Shown here: one piece after another, positions 24,074-31,386 of the stretch
Layout: each line of letters starts with the position of its first letter
Position numbering within the stretch: position 1 is the first letter of the stretch
Notes under the pieces: model-generated
The model's input: the letters and a program-made list of their open reading frames with translations, nothing else
The model's database searches: none
What the model was told of the DNA's origin: nothing
Position numbers and translations under genes: made by a program
Source of the DNA: an uncultured Spirochaetaceae bacterium
Lineage (GTDB): Bacteria > Spirochaetota > Spirochaetia > Treponematales > Treponemataceae
Reading direction: 5' to 3'
DNA: 34,684 bases
NCBI GenBank assembly: GCA_902789325.1
Contig: CADANN010000023.1
Span: 1-34,684 of the forward strand

Positions 24074-25570
24074 TTAAGATTCTTTCTTAGTAACAATGAA
24101 TTCAACGCGGCGGTTCTTCCACCAGTTTTCACGGTCTTCCCATTTTGCAATAGGATTCAATCCACCGTTACCTTCATAAGAAAGGATTTCTTCATCAAGT
24201 CCGTTTTCAATCAAAAGCTTCATAATTGTCTGAGCTCTTAATCGTGAAAGCGGAATCAGCTCAAGTTTATTTTCGCGTTCTGTATTTGAAACATTATTTG
24301 CATAACCTTCTACAAGAACTTCAACTTCACCATGTTCTGCAATTTGTTTTGTAATACTTTCCAGAGTTTCAAAATTTTCCTGACGCTGAGCTTCAGAAAT
24401 TTTGTCAAAGGTTGCTCTATCTGGATCAAAGTAAATTGTATTTACAATAATCTTCCACTGCTTATCCGGAACTAAAACCTGGAAAAGAATTCCTGTTTTC
24501 AAAGAATCCTCTGCCTTTAATTCTGAGCTACCAGTTCTCTCTCTATCTTTTTCAGAAGGAACAATTGTAAGTTTTGCCGAATAATCATTTCGAGAGAAAA
24601 CAAGTTCGCCTTCTTCAGACTCTCCATCCCAAACAACCTGATTTGGAACGCTGCCCTTTCCTTCAAATCTTTTGATTTCTTTATTGTTTTTATCGCAAAT
24701 AGAAACTGCCCAGTATTCAGGATCTGCTTCGAGATATTCTGTTCTTATATCAAAAATTGCAACATCATTGATTCCATCTCCATCAGGAGTAAAATCTTTT
24801 TTATTTTGTGCTTTAATTGTTGCATTCGGAGCCGGCCATGAAGCAACCATCTGCTCATAACGTTCCTGCTCTCTTGCACGCTTAATATCATTAATTACTC
24901 CCAAAGGATAAGAACGAACTCCAACATAAACGCGTCCAAAACCGGCAAAACCACCGCCAATACTTGTATCATAAAAAGCATTATAGTCAGCCCCAATAAA
25001 CGGAATGAACATATCTGTAATTCCATTAATTGCAAATTCAAGCCCTGCACGGTAAAAAAGACAGTTAGCTCCATCGTCACCAAGATTTACCTGATTCATG
25101 CGGCCTTCATCTTTTGCACGAACAGAAGGGTAATAATCTGTGGTAATAAAATTTACACCAAGGCCAGCACCCGGAATCATTTCCAGCATTTTAGGAAACC
25201 ACTTAATGCTTTTTTTAGAAAGAATTTTTCTGATTCGTAACTCGACAATATTATTGTGAAAATTTTCCATCAGGGCATAGTCACCTTTTCCCTGACCCCA
25301 CATATCATGAGTATAACTAACGCTCGTTAGCCAGCCTGAAAAATTATAACCAGCCCCAATAAAAGCATCTCCACCAAAACTGGTCATTGCAATTGTTCCC
25401 TGATTAAAAAACATCATAGGAAAATTCAGACCACCACCGGCTTCAATAAAAACATGATTTACCAGAGGCGGCTCGGCATCTGGAAGAAACTTTCCGTTAT
25501 CTGGCTCAGCAAAAACAGAAAGACACAATAAGGCAACCATAAAGTATACGAGAGTAAACTTTTTGTTCAT
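24074..25570 (-). CDS. OmpA-family outer-envelope protein with Ca-type 'PDGDGIND' module
   Basis: A 498-residue exported protein. A signal peptide covers residues 1-21 ('MNKKFTLVYFMVALLCLSVFA'). Residues about 35-220 look like a beta-barrel or barrel-like region rich in alternating Gly and aromatics ('FIEAGGGLNF', 'FIGAGYNFSGW', 'GGFAGFGRVYVGVRSY'). Residues 260-360 hold an Ig-like module starting 'FTPDGDGINDVAIF', a pattern found in CHU_C/FlgD-like domains. The OmpA peptidoglycan-binding domain is at about 376-495 ('NTIYFDPDRATFD', 'VEGYANNVSNTE', 'LSRLRAQTIMKLL', 'NRRVEFIV'). In it the usual Asp of 'G-H-T-D' is Asn425, while the Arg of 'L-S-x-x-R-A' is kept (Arg445). It is cotranscribed with the giant lipoprotein. 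Confidence 0.85.
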   Translation of the reverse strand: MNKKFTLVYFMVALLCLSVFAEPDNGKFLPDAEPPLVNHVFIEAGGGLNFPMMFFNQGTIAMTSFGGDAFIGAGYNFSGWLTSVSYTHDMWGQGKGDYALMENFHNNIVELRIRKILSKKSIKWFPKMLEMIPGAGLGVNFITTDYYPSVRAKDEGRMNQVNLGDDGANCLFYRAGLEFAINGITDMFIPFIGADYNAFYDTSIGGGFAGFGRVYVGVRSYPLGVINDIKRAREQERYEQMVASWPAPNATIKAQNKKDFTPDGDGINDVAIFDIRTEYLEADPEYWAVSICDKNNKEIKRFEGKGSVPNQVVWDGESEEGELVFSRNDYSAKLTIVPSEKDRERTGSSELKAEDSLKTGILFQVLVPDKQWKIIVNTIYFDPDRATFDKISEAQRQENFETLESITKQIAEHGEVEVLVEGYANNVSNTERENKLELIPLSRLRAQTIMKLLIENGLDEEILSYEGNGGLNPIAKWEDRENWWKNRRVEFIVTKKES

Positions 25571-25684
25571 AATAAGAATCTCTTTTGTAAAATGAATTTA
25601 GCTTGAAAAACCGATAAACCGAATCTGAATATTGAAAAGGTTCGCAAATGATTAAAAACCTTGTTATTTTTTACAGCGAAAGAG

Positions 25685-25713
25685 ACTATAGAATAACTAA
25701 TTTGAAAATTCAA
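25685..25713 (-). promoter_or_regulatory. Promoter of the ompA-like/giant lipoprotein operon
   Basis: On the minus strand TTGAAT (25713-25708), 17 bases, TATAGT (25690-25685). The predicted start leaves a leader of about 110 bases before the ATG at 25570. Confidence 0.55.
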
Positions 25714-25840
25714 TATATTTATCAGTCAAAAAATATTTTTTTACTTTCAAAAGGTATGAGAAGCACACATTTGTAAAGCAAATTTTAATTCCAGTCCGAA
25801 ATTTGTGAAATTTTTAGAATCGTGATAAAATTAAATACAC

Positions 25841-25849
25841 TGTTATAAT
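25841..25849 (+). promoter_or_regulatory. Extended -10 promoter of the soluble diguanylate cyclase
   Basis: TGTTATAAT lies 23 bases before the ATG at 25873. The -35 region is poor (CGTGAT or GTGATA), as at the other extended -10 sites here. Confidence 0.55.
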
Positions 25850-25872
25850 TGTAAGTTAATGGAGAGATGCAA

Positions 25873-27285
25873 ATGGATTTCCAGAAATTTGTAGATGGAT
25901 TTCAGCCAATGACCTGTATAGTTTCAATTGAGAAACTTCCAGACGGTAAATACGGCGAAATCAGACTCGTTGCAGGCAACAAAGCTTATATTGATTCTAT
26001 CGAAAACATGCCTGATATGCCTGCCCTCTTATCAAAAAAATTCATTCCTAACAGCCTCTATCAAAATTATTTTCCTCAAGACTTAAATTTCGAATCCTTT
26101 ATATATAACAGTGCCGTTCTAAAAAAAACCCAGCACTCCTACGTACATCCCGAACGTTTCGACTTCTGGTTCAATCTTTTTTCCATGCCACTAGATGCTG
26201 ATGATGGAAATCTCTGCTACTGTACCTACACACAGGAAGTAACTCATGAAGTAGAATCCGAAAAAATGTCGAATGTTTCACACGATACAGCAGCCGAAGT
26301 CTTAAGCACCTGTATCAAACTTCGCGGAACCTCAGATTTCAAAAAAACAATGTACGAAGTAATTAAAGATATACGCAATATTTGTGGTGCATCCTATTGC
26401 GCAATATTAACTATGAACGAAATGTCCCGAAGCTGTTCTCTACTTTGCGAAGATGTATCAGACGAATTCAGGAACACAAATTACAAAGATGATTGGTTCA
26501 CAGATGATTTTTATGATATTGCCTTAAGCTGGGAAGCTGTAATTGGTGGCAGTAACTGTATTATTTTAAAAGATGACCAGGATATGGAAAAACTAAAATC
26601 CAAAGACCTGGCCTGGTACAATTCCCTGAAAGAAGCAAATGTAGAAAGTATTGTTCTCTTTCCTCTAAAAAATGGAATGGAACTTTTAGGCTATATCTGG
26701 GCAAATAATTTCGATACAGAAAGAGCAGCTCATATAAAAGAAACTCTTGAACTAACAACCTTCTTCCTGGCATCTGAAATTTCAAGTTATCAGATGTTTG
26801 ATAAATTCCGTATCTTAAGTACAGTCGACTTGCTCACTGGAGTTCTTAATCGAAACGAAATGAACAACAGAGTTATGCAGTTAAGTGCAGACACTCGCCT
26901 TGGAAGAAAAAATATTGGAATAATTTTTGCAGATTTGAATGGTCTTAAAACAATGAACGATAATCACGGTCATTCAGCGGGAGACAAACTCATAAAAGAT
27001 GCAGCAAAAATCTTAAAAGAAGTTTTCCCTGAAGACGAAATCTATCGTGCAGGTGGCGATGAATTTATGGTTCTTCTGCGTGATACAACAATCAGCCAGC
27101 TGGAATCTTCAGCAAAAAAGATAAAAGAACTTGCTGCTTCAACTGACAGTGTGAGCTTTGCAATTGGTATTTCGCTGGAAGAAGACAGCCAGCATATTTA
27201 CAATGCTATGAAAAATGCAGACGTAAATATGTACGAAGATAAAAAGAAATTCTACGAACAATTTCCGGAACGCAAAAGAAGATAA
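25873..27285 (+). CDS. Soluble diguanylate cyclase with GAF-like sensor
   Basis: A 470-residue cytoplasmic cyclase with no membrane segment or signal. Residues 1-130 look like a divergent PAS-like module ('KYGEIRLVAGNKAYIDSIENMP', 'FDFWFNLFSMPLDADDGNLCYCTYTQEVT'). Residues about 150-300 resemble a GAF domain ('TMYEVIKDIRNICGASYCAILTMNE', 'SIVLFPLKNGMELLGYIWANNF'). The GGDEF domain (about 315-460) is complete: 'DLLTGVLNRNEM', 'IIFADLNGLKTMNDNHGHSAGDKLI', 'YRAGGDEFMVLL'. The inhibitory R-x-x-D is absent (F-P-E-D at that place). The second of two ATGs is used because GGAGAG lies six bases before it and only one base before the first. It begins a plus-strand run with the peptidase and FMN-binding genes. 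Confidence 0.9.
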   Translation: MDFQKFVDGFQPMTCIVSIEKLPDGKYGEIRLVAGNKAYIDSIENMPDMPALLSKKFIPNSLYQNYFPQDLNFESFIYNSAVLKKTQHSYVHPERFDFWFNLFSMPLDADDGNLCYCTYTQEVTHEVESEKMSNVSHDTAAEVLSTCIKLRGTSDFKKTMYEVIKDIRNICGASYCAILTMNEMSRSCSLLCEDVSDEFRNTNYKDDWFTDDFYDIALSWEAVIGGSNCIILKDDQDMEKLKSKDLAWYNSLKEANVESIVLFPLKNGMELLGYIWANNFDTERAAHIKETLELTTFFLASEISSYQMFDKFRILSTVDLLTGVLNRNEMNNRVMQLSADTRLGRKNIGIIFADLNGLKTMNDNHGHSAGDKLIKDAAKILKEVFPEDEIYRAGGDEFMVLLRDTTISQLESSAKKIKELAASTDSVSFAIGISLEEDSQHIYNAMKNADVNMYEDKKKFYEQFPERKRR

Positions 27286-27289
27286 AATT

Positions 27290-27298
27290 TGATATAAT
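27290..27298 (+). promoter_or_regulatory. Extended -10 box directly before the M15 peptidase gene
   Basis: TGATATAAT ends 7 bases before the ATG at 27306. No ribosome-binding site lies between. If used, transcription would begin at or next to the ATG, giving a leaderless message. Confidence 0.45.
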
Positions 27299-27305
27299 TC
27301 TTTTA

Positions 27306-28211
27306 ATGAAAAAAATTTTTGCAATTATATTTTCGACCCTATTTCTCTTTCATCTGACAGCACAATCAAATCAAAATATAGGCATTGGAAATTTAACGTA
27401 TTTCGAACGTGCTTATCCAGATTTAACTTTTACACGCCATTTTAATATCCAGGAAGGCGAATGGATTATTACAGTAAAAGTTCCAGACAAGCCAGGCGAT
27501 AAAGAAGGCCCAAGTAAAACTTTTGCTTTTTATTGGGCAAACGGAAGTTTCTTACCTGCAGAAGAATTTGCAAATAAAGAAAACTACTGGAGCCTTCTTT
27601 ACAGTTATCCTAAAGAACTTTCAGATCCTGCCAATTATTCAGAAGAACAACGCGAACGAATAAAGGATTTCAGCTCTAAAGAGAGTCGTAAAAATGGAGC
27701 TGGAACTCCAATGTTTTTCTTTGATGCAATTTATGATTCTTCAACTCGTCGATCTCTTGAACAGCATATTGTACGAATCACCTTTCTTGAAAATAAAACA
27801 AATGTCCATGAACGAATGATTGAGCCTCTCAAAAAAGTTGAAGAAAAAATTCTTACTCTTGCAAAAACCGATTCCGAAGTAAAAGCCTTTTTGGATAATC
27901 TGAAATCTAATGACGGTTATTACTGGCGAATCATCGAAGGAACAAAGCGAAAATCATTTCATATCCTTGGAATTGCCCTTGATATACTTCCAAAATCACA
28001 TGGAGGAAAACAGATTTTCTGGAGCTGGGCCGCAGATAAATATCCGGATACCTGGATGCTTGTTCCTCTTAAAAAACGATGGATGCCTCCAGAATCTGTA
28101 ATTAATATTTTTGAAGATGAGGGATTTATCTGGGGTGGTAAATGGGTTATTTATGATAATATGCATTTTGAATATCACCCGGAATTAATACAGTATAATT
28201 TTTATAAATAG
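27306..28211 (+). CDS. Exported M15-family (VanY-like) D-Ala-D-Ala peptidase
   Basis: A 301-residue exported peptidase that probably trims peptidoglycan stem peptides. A signal peptide covers residues 1-20 ('MKKIFAIIFSTLFLFHLTAQ'). The C-terminal catalytic domain shows the M15 zinc site: H219 and D226 in 'SFHILGIALDI', and H287 in 'FIWGGKWVIYDNMHFEYH', with 'WGG-x-W' before it as is usual for the family. The N-terminal 190 residues are not recognisable; they include 'EGEWIITVKVPDK' and a helical segment. No ribosome-binding site precedes the ATG, but a consensus -10 does. The FMN-binding gene follows after 9 bases. Confidence 0.85.
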   Translation: MKKIFAIIFSTLFLFHLTAQSNQNIGIGNLTYFERAYPDLTFTRHFNIQEGEWIITVKVPDKPGDKEGPSKTFAFYWANGSFLPAEEFANKENYWSLLYSYPKELSDPANYSEEQRERIKDFSSKESRKNGAGTPMFFFDAIYDSSTRRSLEQHIVRITFLENKTNVHERMIEPLKKVEEKILTLAKTDSEVKAFLDNLKSNDGYYWRIIEGTKRKSFHILGIALDILPKSHGGKQIFWSWAADKYPDTWMLVPLKKRWMPPESVINIFEDEGFIWGGKWVIYDNMHFEYHPELIQYNFYK

Positions 28212-28220
28212 GAACACGTT

Positions 28221-28622
28221 ATGAAGAAAAACAGAATGAATGATTTTTCAAAGTTTTTGATGCTGGCTGCTCTCATTATTTTAATGGCCGGTGGTTATAT
28301 TGTTAATCGTAAAAAACTGCAATTACGCGAAGCAGCTAATCTTCCGTATTACAAAGTTGAACTTTCAGAAATCGAAGATGGAATTTATACAGGAAAAGCA
28401 GAAACAAGTTTTTTACATCTGGAACTTGAAATTAATGTTGAAAATCATCAGATAAAAAAAATAAATGTTTTACAGAATGATGGAATAGATGGCGAAAAGG
28501 CTCGCCCGATTATTGATGAAATGATTGCACAGAACAAAATTGTTGTTCCGGCAATAAAAGGTGCTGAGCGAGGCAGCCTTGTTTACATTAGCTGTGCAAG
28601 CACTGCTCTCGCCCGCAAATAG
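28221..28622 (+). CDS. Membrane-anchored FMN-binding-domain protein, atypical
   Basis: A 133-residue protein with one N-terminal membrane helix (about residues 11-27, 'FLMLAALIILMAGGYIV') and an extracytoplasmic FMN-binding domain of the NqrC/RnfG C-terminal type: 'IEDGIYTGKAETSFLHLELEINVENHQIKKINVLQNDG', then 'ARPIIDEMIAQN'. In the usual family the end carries 'S-G-A-T', whose Thr receives FMN covalently from ApbE. Here that place reads 'IKGAERGSLVYISCASTALA', so Thr is replaced by Glu and the motif is broken. It may bind flavin non-covalently or have lost it. AGGAA lies before the ATG. It ends 5 bases from the convergent lipoprotein gene. Confidence 0.75.
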   Translation: MKKNRMNDFSKFLMLAALIILMAGGYIVNRKKLQLREAANLPYYKVELSEIEDGIYTGKAETSFLHLELEINVENHQIKKINVLQNDGIDGEKARPIIDEMIAQNKIVVPAIKGAERGSLVYISCASTALARK

Positions 28623-28627
28623 ATTAA

Positions 28628-29233
28628 TTATTCAGCAGATTCTACTTCGTCAGTATCGCCAGCTTCTGCAGTGGCTTCAGCTGCCATTTCTTCTTCAGTA
28701 TATTCGAATTCAGATGCATCCCAAACATCAGGAGCAGGATACTCAATTGAATAACCTTCGCTAGCCTTAATTCTAACTGCAAGACCAGAAGCCTTTGTTG
28801 TAAGAATTGAGTTAGCACCATCCTTCATAATTTCTGTTGAACTGTTAAAACAGATAATTGCATCAGCTTTGTTAAAACGTGCGAGTTCAATCAGTTTATA
28901 TTCTGCGAGAGCATCTGCACGTTCAAAAACACTCAACTTTGTTTTTGCAGGCTTACCAATGAAACCATATTTTCCATCATCACCATGAAGTTTAATAGAG
29001 AGCAACTTTGGCTCCGCTGCAATTTCATTAGCCATTTCTTTAGTTATATCATCTGTAGCAACAATAACAGTATTCTCAACTGAAATCTCTCCAAGAACAA
29101 TGTAGCGGTTTTCTGGTAAAGAGCCAGGCGCAAATTCTGTAAAGTGAGAAACACTTGGATATGACTGTGTAGTAGCACAAGAAACTAAAAGTAATCCTGT
29201 AATTGCAATCAATAAAAGTCCAATTTTTTTCAT
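28628..29233 (-). CDS. Small lipoprotein with acidic tail, unknown function
   Basis: A 201-residue lipoprotein. The signal peptide ends in 'LLLVSC' with Cys19 as the lipidation site. The body (about 40-170) alternates short strands and helices ('NRYIVLGEISVENTVIVATDD', 'KLIELARFNKADAIICFNSSTEIM'). This resembles small YbjP/LpoB-like alpha-beta lipoprotein folds only loosely, so I do not assign it. The last 25 residues are strongly acidic (E/D/A-rich). AGGAG lies six bases before the ATG. It is monocistronic and convergent with the FMN-binding gene. Confidence 0.75.
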   Translation of the reverse strand: MKKIGLLLIAITGLLLVSCATTQSYPSVSHFTEFAPGSLPENRYIVLGEISVENTVIVATDDITKEMANEIAAEPKLLSIKLHGDDGKYGFIGKPAKTKLSVFERADALAEYKLIELARFNKADAIICFNSSTEIMKDGANSILTTKASGLAVRIKASEGYSIEYPAPDVWDASEFEYTEEEMAAEATAEAGDTDEVESAE

Positions 29234-29327
29234 AAAAATCTCCTAAAACATTTAATATATGTATTTTATAGATTAACTATCAGTTTTTCTAGTCCTAGCT
29301 TCCATCTATAATCCCCTAGAACACATC

Positions 29328-29356
29328 TGTCATCCTCGGGCTTGACCCGGAAATCC
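29328..29356. repeat. Short dispersed repeat (GTCATCCTCGGGCTTGACCCGG class)
   Basis: The segment TGTCATCCTCGGGCTTGACC followed by CGGAAATCC matches a palindromic repeat class I recall as scattered in many bacterial genomes, usually with arms CCTCGGG/CCCGAGG around CTTGA. Here the right arm is partly decayed (CCCGGAA). It lies directly before queH and contains the TTGACC used in the candidate promoter. Confidence 0.6.
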
Positions 29357-29370
29357 ATTCTCATTATTTT
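29342..29370 (+). promoter_or_regulatory. Candidate promoter of queH, -35 box inside a repeat
   Basis: TTGACC (29342-29347), exactly 17 bases, TATTTT (29365-29370), then 7 bases to the ATG at 29378. No ribosome-binding site is visible. The -35 box is part of the dispersed repeat. Confidence 0.45.
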
Positions 29371-29377
29371 AAATTCA

Positions 29378-30076
29378 ATGGAATCAAAACCCGCACAAAA
29401 AATCAATTATCAGAAAAAACTCGATGCTTTACTAACTAACGTTAGTTCGTCTGTAAAACCATCTTTACTACTCCACGCGTGCTGCGGGCCGTGTTCTTCC
29501 TATGTCCTGGAATATCTTTACAAATATTTTGATATAACTGTTTTATACTATAACCCAAACATCTATCCTCCAGAGGAATATCAACGCCGCCTCGCAGAAC
29601 TCAAAAAATTATACGAAAGTTTTCCACCTGCTCTAGAAGGCAAAGTAAACTTAGTAGAATTAAATTATAATCCTGAAGATTTTTACGACGCTGTTGGAAC
29701 ACGTGAAAATCCCGAACTCGCAACAGAACCCGAAAAAGGCGAACGCTGCCGCCGCTGTTATGAGTTCCGACTCAAGCAAACTTTTGAATATGCAACAGCC
29801 CATCAATTTGATTATTTCTGCACAACCCTATCTATCAGTCCTTTCAAAGATGCTGAAAAATTAAACACCATCGGCGAACAGCTGGAACGCGATGCTCAAA
29901 ATTCCACCAACTCCTCACAACAAAAAATCCCGCACTGGCTTCCTTCCGACTTCAAAAAGAAAGGCGGCTTCAAACGCAGTCTCGAAATCAGTGCTGAGTA
30001 CGGAATGTACCGCCAGGACTATTGCGGCTGTGTTTATTCCAAAAACAATAAGAATTCTGCTATAATAGAAGAATGA
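29378..30076 (+). CDS. queH: Epoxyqueuosine reductase QueH
   Basis: Catalyses the last step of queuosine synthesis in tRNA, reducing epoxyqueuosine to queuosine; QueH is the cobalamin-independent alternative to QueG. The 232-residue chain has all family cysteines: C35-C36 and C39 in 'HACCGPCSSYVLEYL', C124 and C127 in 'GERCRRCYEFRL', C216 and C218 in 'YCGCVYS', plus 'YYNPNIYPPEEYQRR' and 'FCTTLSISPFKD'. These bind iron-sulfur and iron centres. I place the start at the ATG 29378; an upstream in-frame TTG (29342) lies inside a dispersed repeat and has no ribosome-binding site. The stop overlaps the argA ATG by four bases. Confidence 0.9.
   Translation: MESKPAQKINYQKKLDALLTNVSSSVKPSLLLHACCGPCSSYVLEYLYKYFDITVLYYNPNIYPPEEYQRRLAELKKLYESFPPALEGKVNLVELNYNPEDFYDAVGTRENPELATEPEKGERCRRCYEFRLKQTFEYATAHQFDYFCTTLSISPFKDAEKLNTIGEQLERDAQNSTNSSQQKIPHWLPSDFKKKGGFKRSLEISAEYGMYRQDYCGCVYSKNNKNSAIIEE
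30058..30066 (+). promoter_or_regulatory. Extended -10 box before argA, inside the end of queH
   Basis: TGCTATAAT ends six bases before the argA ATG. It is also coding sequence for the queH C-terminus (Ala-Ile-Ile), so it may be chance. If active, argA would have its own leaderless transcript. Confidence 0.3.
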
Positions 30077-31386
30077 CAACTTCTAAAACGGCAGAAAATG
30101 TACGCGACGTAATTCGCTATCTTCAGAAATTCAAGAATGCTCTTCTGGTTATTTATCTTGATGATAAAACAATCAGTTCGCCACTTTTCTCATCTCATAT
30201 CAGAGATATTGCCCTGCTTCATCAGGCCGGACTCAAAGTAATTCTAATTCCAGGCGCACGTCGTCGAATTGATGAAATTCTAAAGAATGCGAATATCAAA
30301 TGGACTTATAACGAAACTTTCCGCGTTACCTCTGCCGAAGCAATGCCACTTATTAAAATGGCAGCTTTTGATGTTTCGAATACAGTAATGACAAGCCTTG
30401 CCGCAAACAATATTTCGGCCGTAATTGGAAACTGGGTACGTGCACGAGGCCGTGGAGTTTTGAACGGATTTGATTACGGAACTGCCGGCGAAATTGATAA
30501 ACTCGAAACAGAAGCTATTCTTAAAGTTTTAGATGATGGATTTATTCCAATTTTCCCGTGTATCGGCTGGAATGCTGCCGGACATCCTTATAACATTTCT
30601 TCAATGCTACTAGCAAAACAGGTTGCAATGAATCTCAAAGCAGACAAGCTTTTCTTTATGATGTTCAACGAAGAAATCAATGCACAAAAATATATAATTC
30701 CAGAAGGCTTTGCTCTCTCAGAAAGTGGAAACATTCCGGCAATGAGTCTCGAAGAAGTTGACCGATTCATTGAAGGAAATCCATCTGCTGATTCAGAAAT
30801 CAAAAATCTGCTTAAAGCCTCACAGGAAGCCTGCCGCGCCGGAGTTACCCGTGTTCATATTCTTGATGGAAATATTGATGGCGTTCTTCCTTGCGAAATC
30901 TTCAGCGGCCTTGGTTCTGGTACAATGATTTACACAGGAAATTACGGAAAGGTTCGTGCAATGGAACAGACCGATATTCCATCAGTTCTTGCAATTATGA
31001 AGCCGTTTATTGAAAGCGGTAAATTGCTCACCCGCACCGAAGCTCAGATTGCAGATAGTCTCGAAGATTATATTGTTTATGAAATTGATGGTGGCGTTCA
31101 TGCCTGTGCAGCACTTCATTTTTATGAAGATGGACAAGCCGAAATTGCCGCAGTTGCAGTTGATGAAAATTACGCTCACATGGGAATCGGCCCTAAGTTG
31201 ATGGATAATCTGATTGAACAGGCAATGGAAGGTCAGGCAACTTCAATCTTCATCATGACAACCCAAACTGCCGACTGGTTCGAACAGCTTGGGTTTGAAG
31301 AAGATATAATCGATTCTCTGCCAGAAGCCCGCCGCAAAGTCTGGACTCCAAACCGCGGATCTAAAGTTTACAGATTAAAGAAGTAA
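30073..31386 (+). CDS. argA: N-acetylglutamate synthase (kinase-like domain plus GNAT)
   Basis: First enzyme of arginine synthesis: acetyl-CoA plus glutamate to N-acetylglutamate. The 437-residue length fits bacterial ArgA. Residues 1-285 form an amino-acid-kinase-like domain ('LLVIYLDDKTISSPLFSSHIRDIALLHQAGLKVILIPGARRRID', 'FIPIFPCIGWNAAGHPYNIS'), which normally carries arginine feedback inhibition. Residues about 295-437 form the GNAT domain ('VRAMEQTDIPSVLAIMKPFIESGKLLTRTEAQI', 'AAVAVDENYAHMGIGPKLMD', 'QTADWFEQLGFEE'). The start overlaps the queH stop (ATGA) with only a weak purine-rich stretch upstream. Its 3' end overlaps the convergent esterase gene by 26 bases. No other arg genes are near. 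Confidence 0.92.
   Translation: MTTSKTAENVRDVIRYLQKFKNALLVIYLDDKTISSPLFSSHIRDIALLHQAGLKVILIPGARRRIDEILKNANIKWTYNETFRVTSAEAMPLIKMAAFDVSNTVMTSLAANNISAVIGNWVRARGRGVLNGFDYGTAGEIDKLETEAILKVLDDGFIPIFPCIGWNAAGHPYNISSMLLAKQVAMNLKADKLFFMMFNEEINAQKYIIPEGFALSESGNIPAMSLEEVDRFIEGNPSADSEIKNLLKASQEACRAGVTRVHILDGNIDGVLPCEIFSGLGSGTMIYTGNYGKVRAMEQTDIPSVLAIMKPFIESGKLLTRTEAQIADSLEDYIVYEIDGGVHACAALHFYEDGQAEIAAVAVDENYAHMGIGPKLMDNLIEQAMEGQATSIFIMTTQTADWFEQLGFEEDIIDSLPEARRKVWTPNRGSKVYRLKK

Larger units (their letters stand above)
25571..25872. other. Divergent intergenic region, very AT-rich
   Basis: This region of about 300 bases separates the divergently transcribed ompA-like and cyclase genes. It holds their two promoters (25685-25713 minus, 25841-25849 plus). 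The minus-strand leader contains a weak hairpin (AAGGTT/AACCTT, 14-nt loop, followed by TTTT). I see no small gene or RNA structure in the remaining sequence. Confidence 0.6.

Noticed and set aside
29342..29377. Upstream TTG start for queH giving a 12-residue longer protein
   Set aside because: The TTG is inside a dispersed repeat, has no ribosome-binding site, and the extra residues do not fit the family N-terminus.
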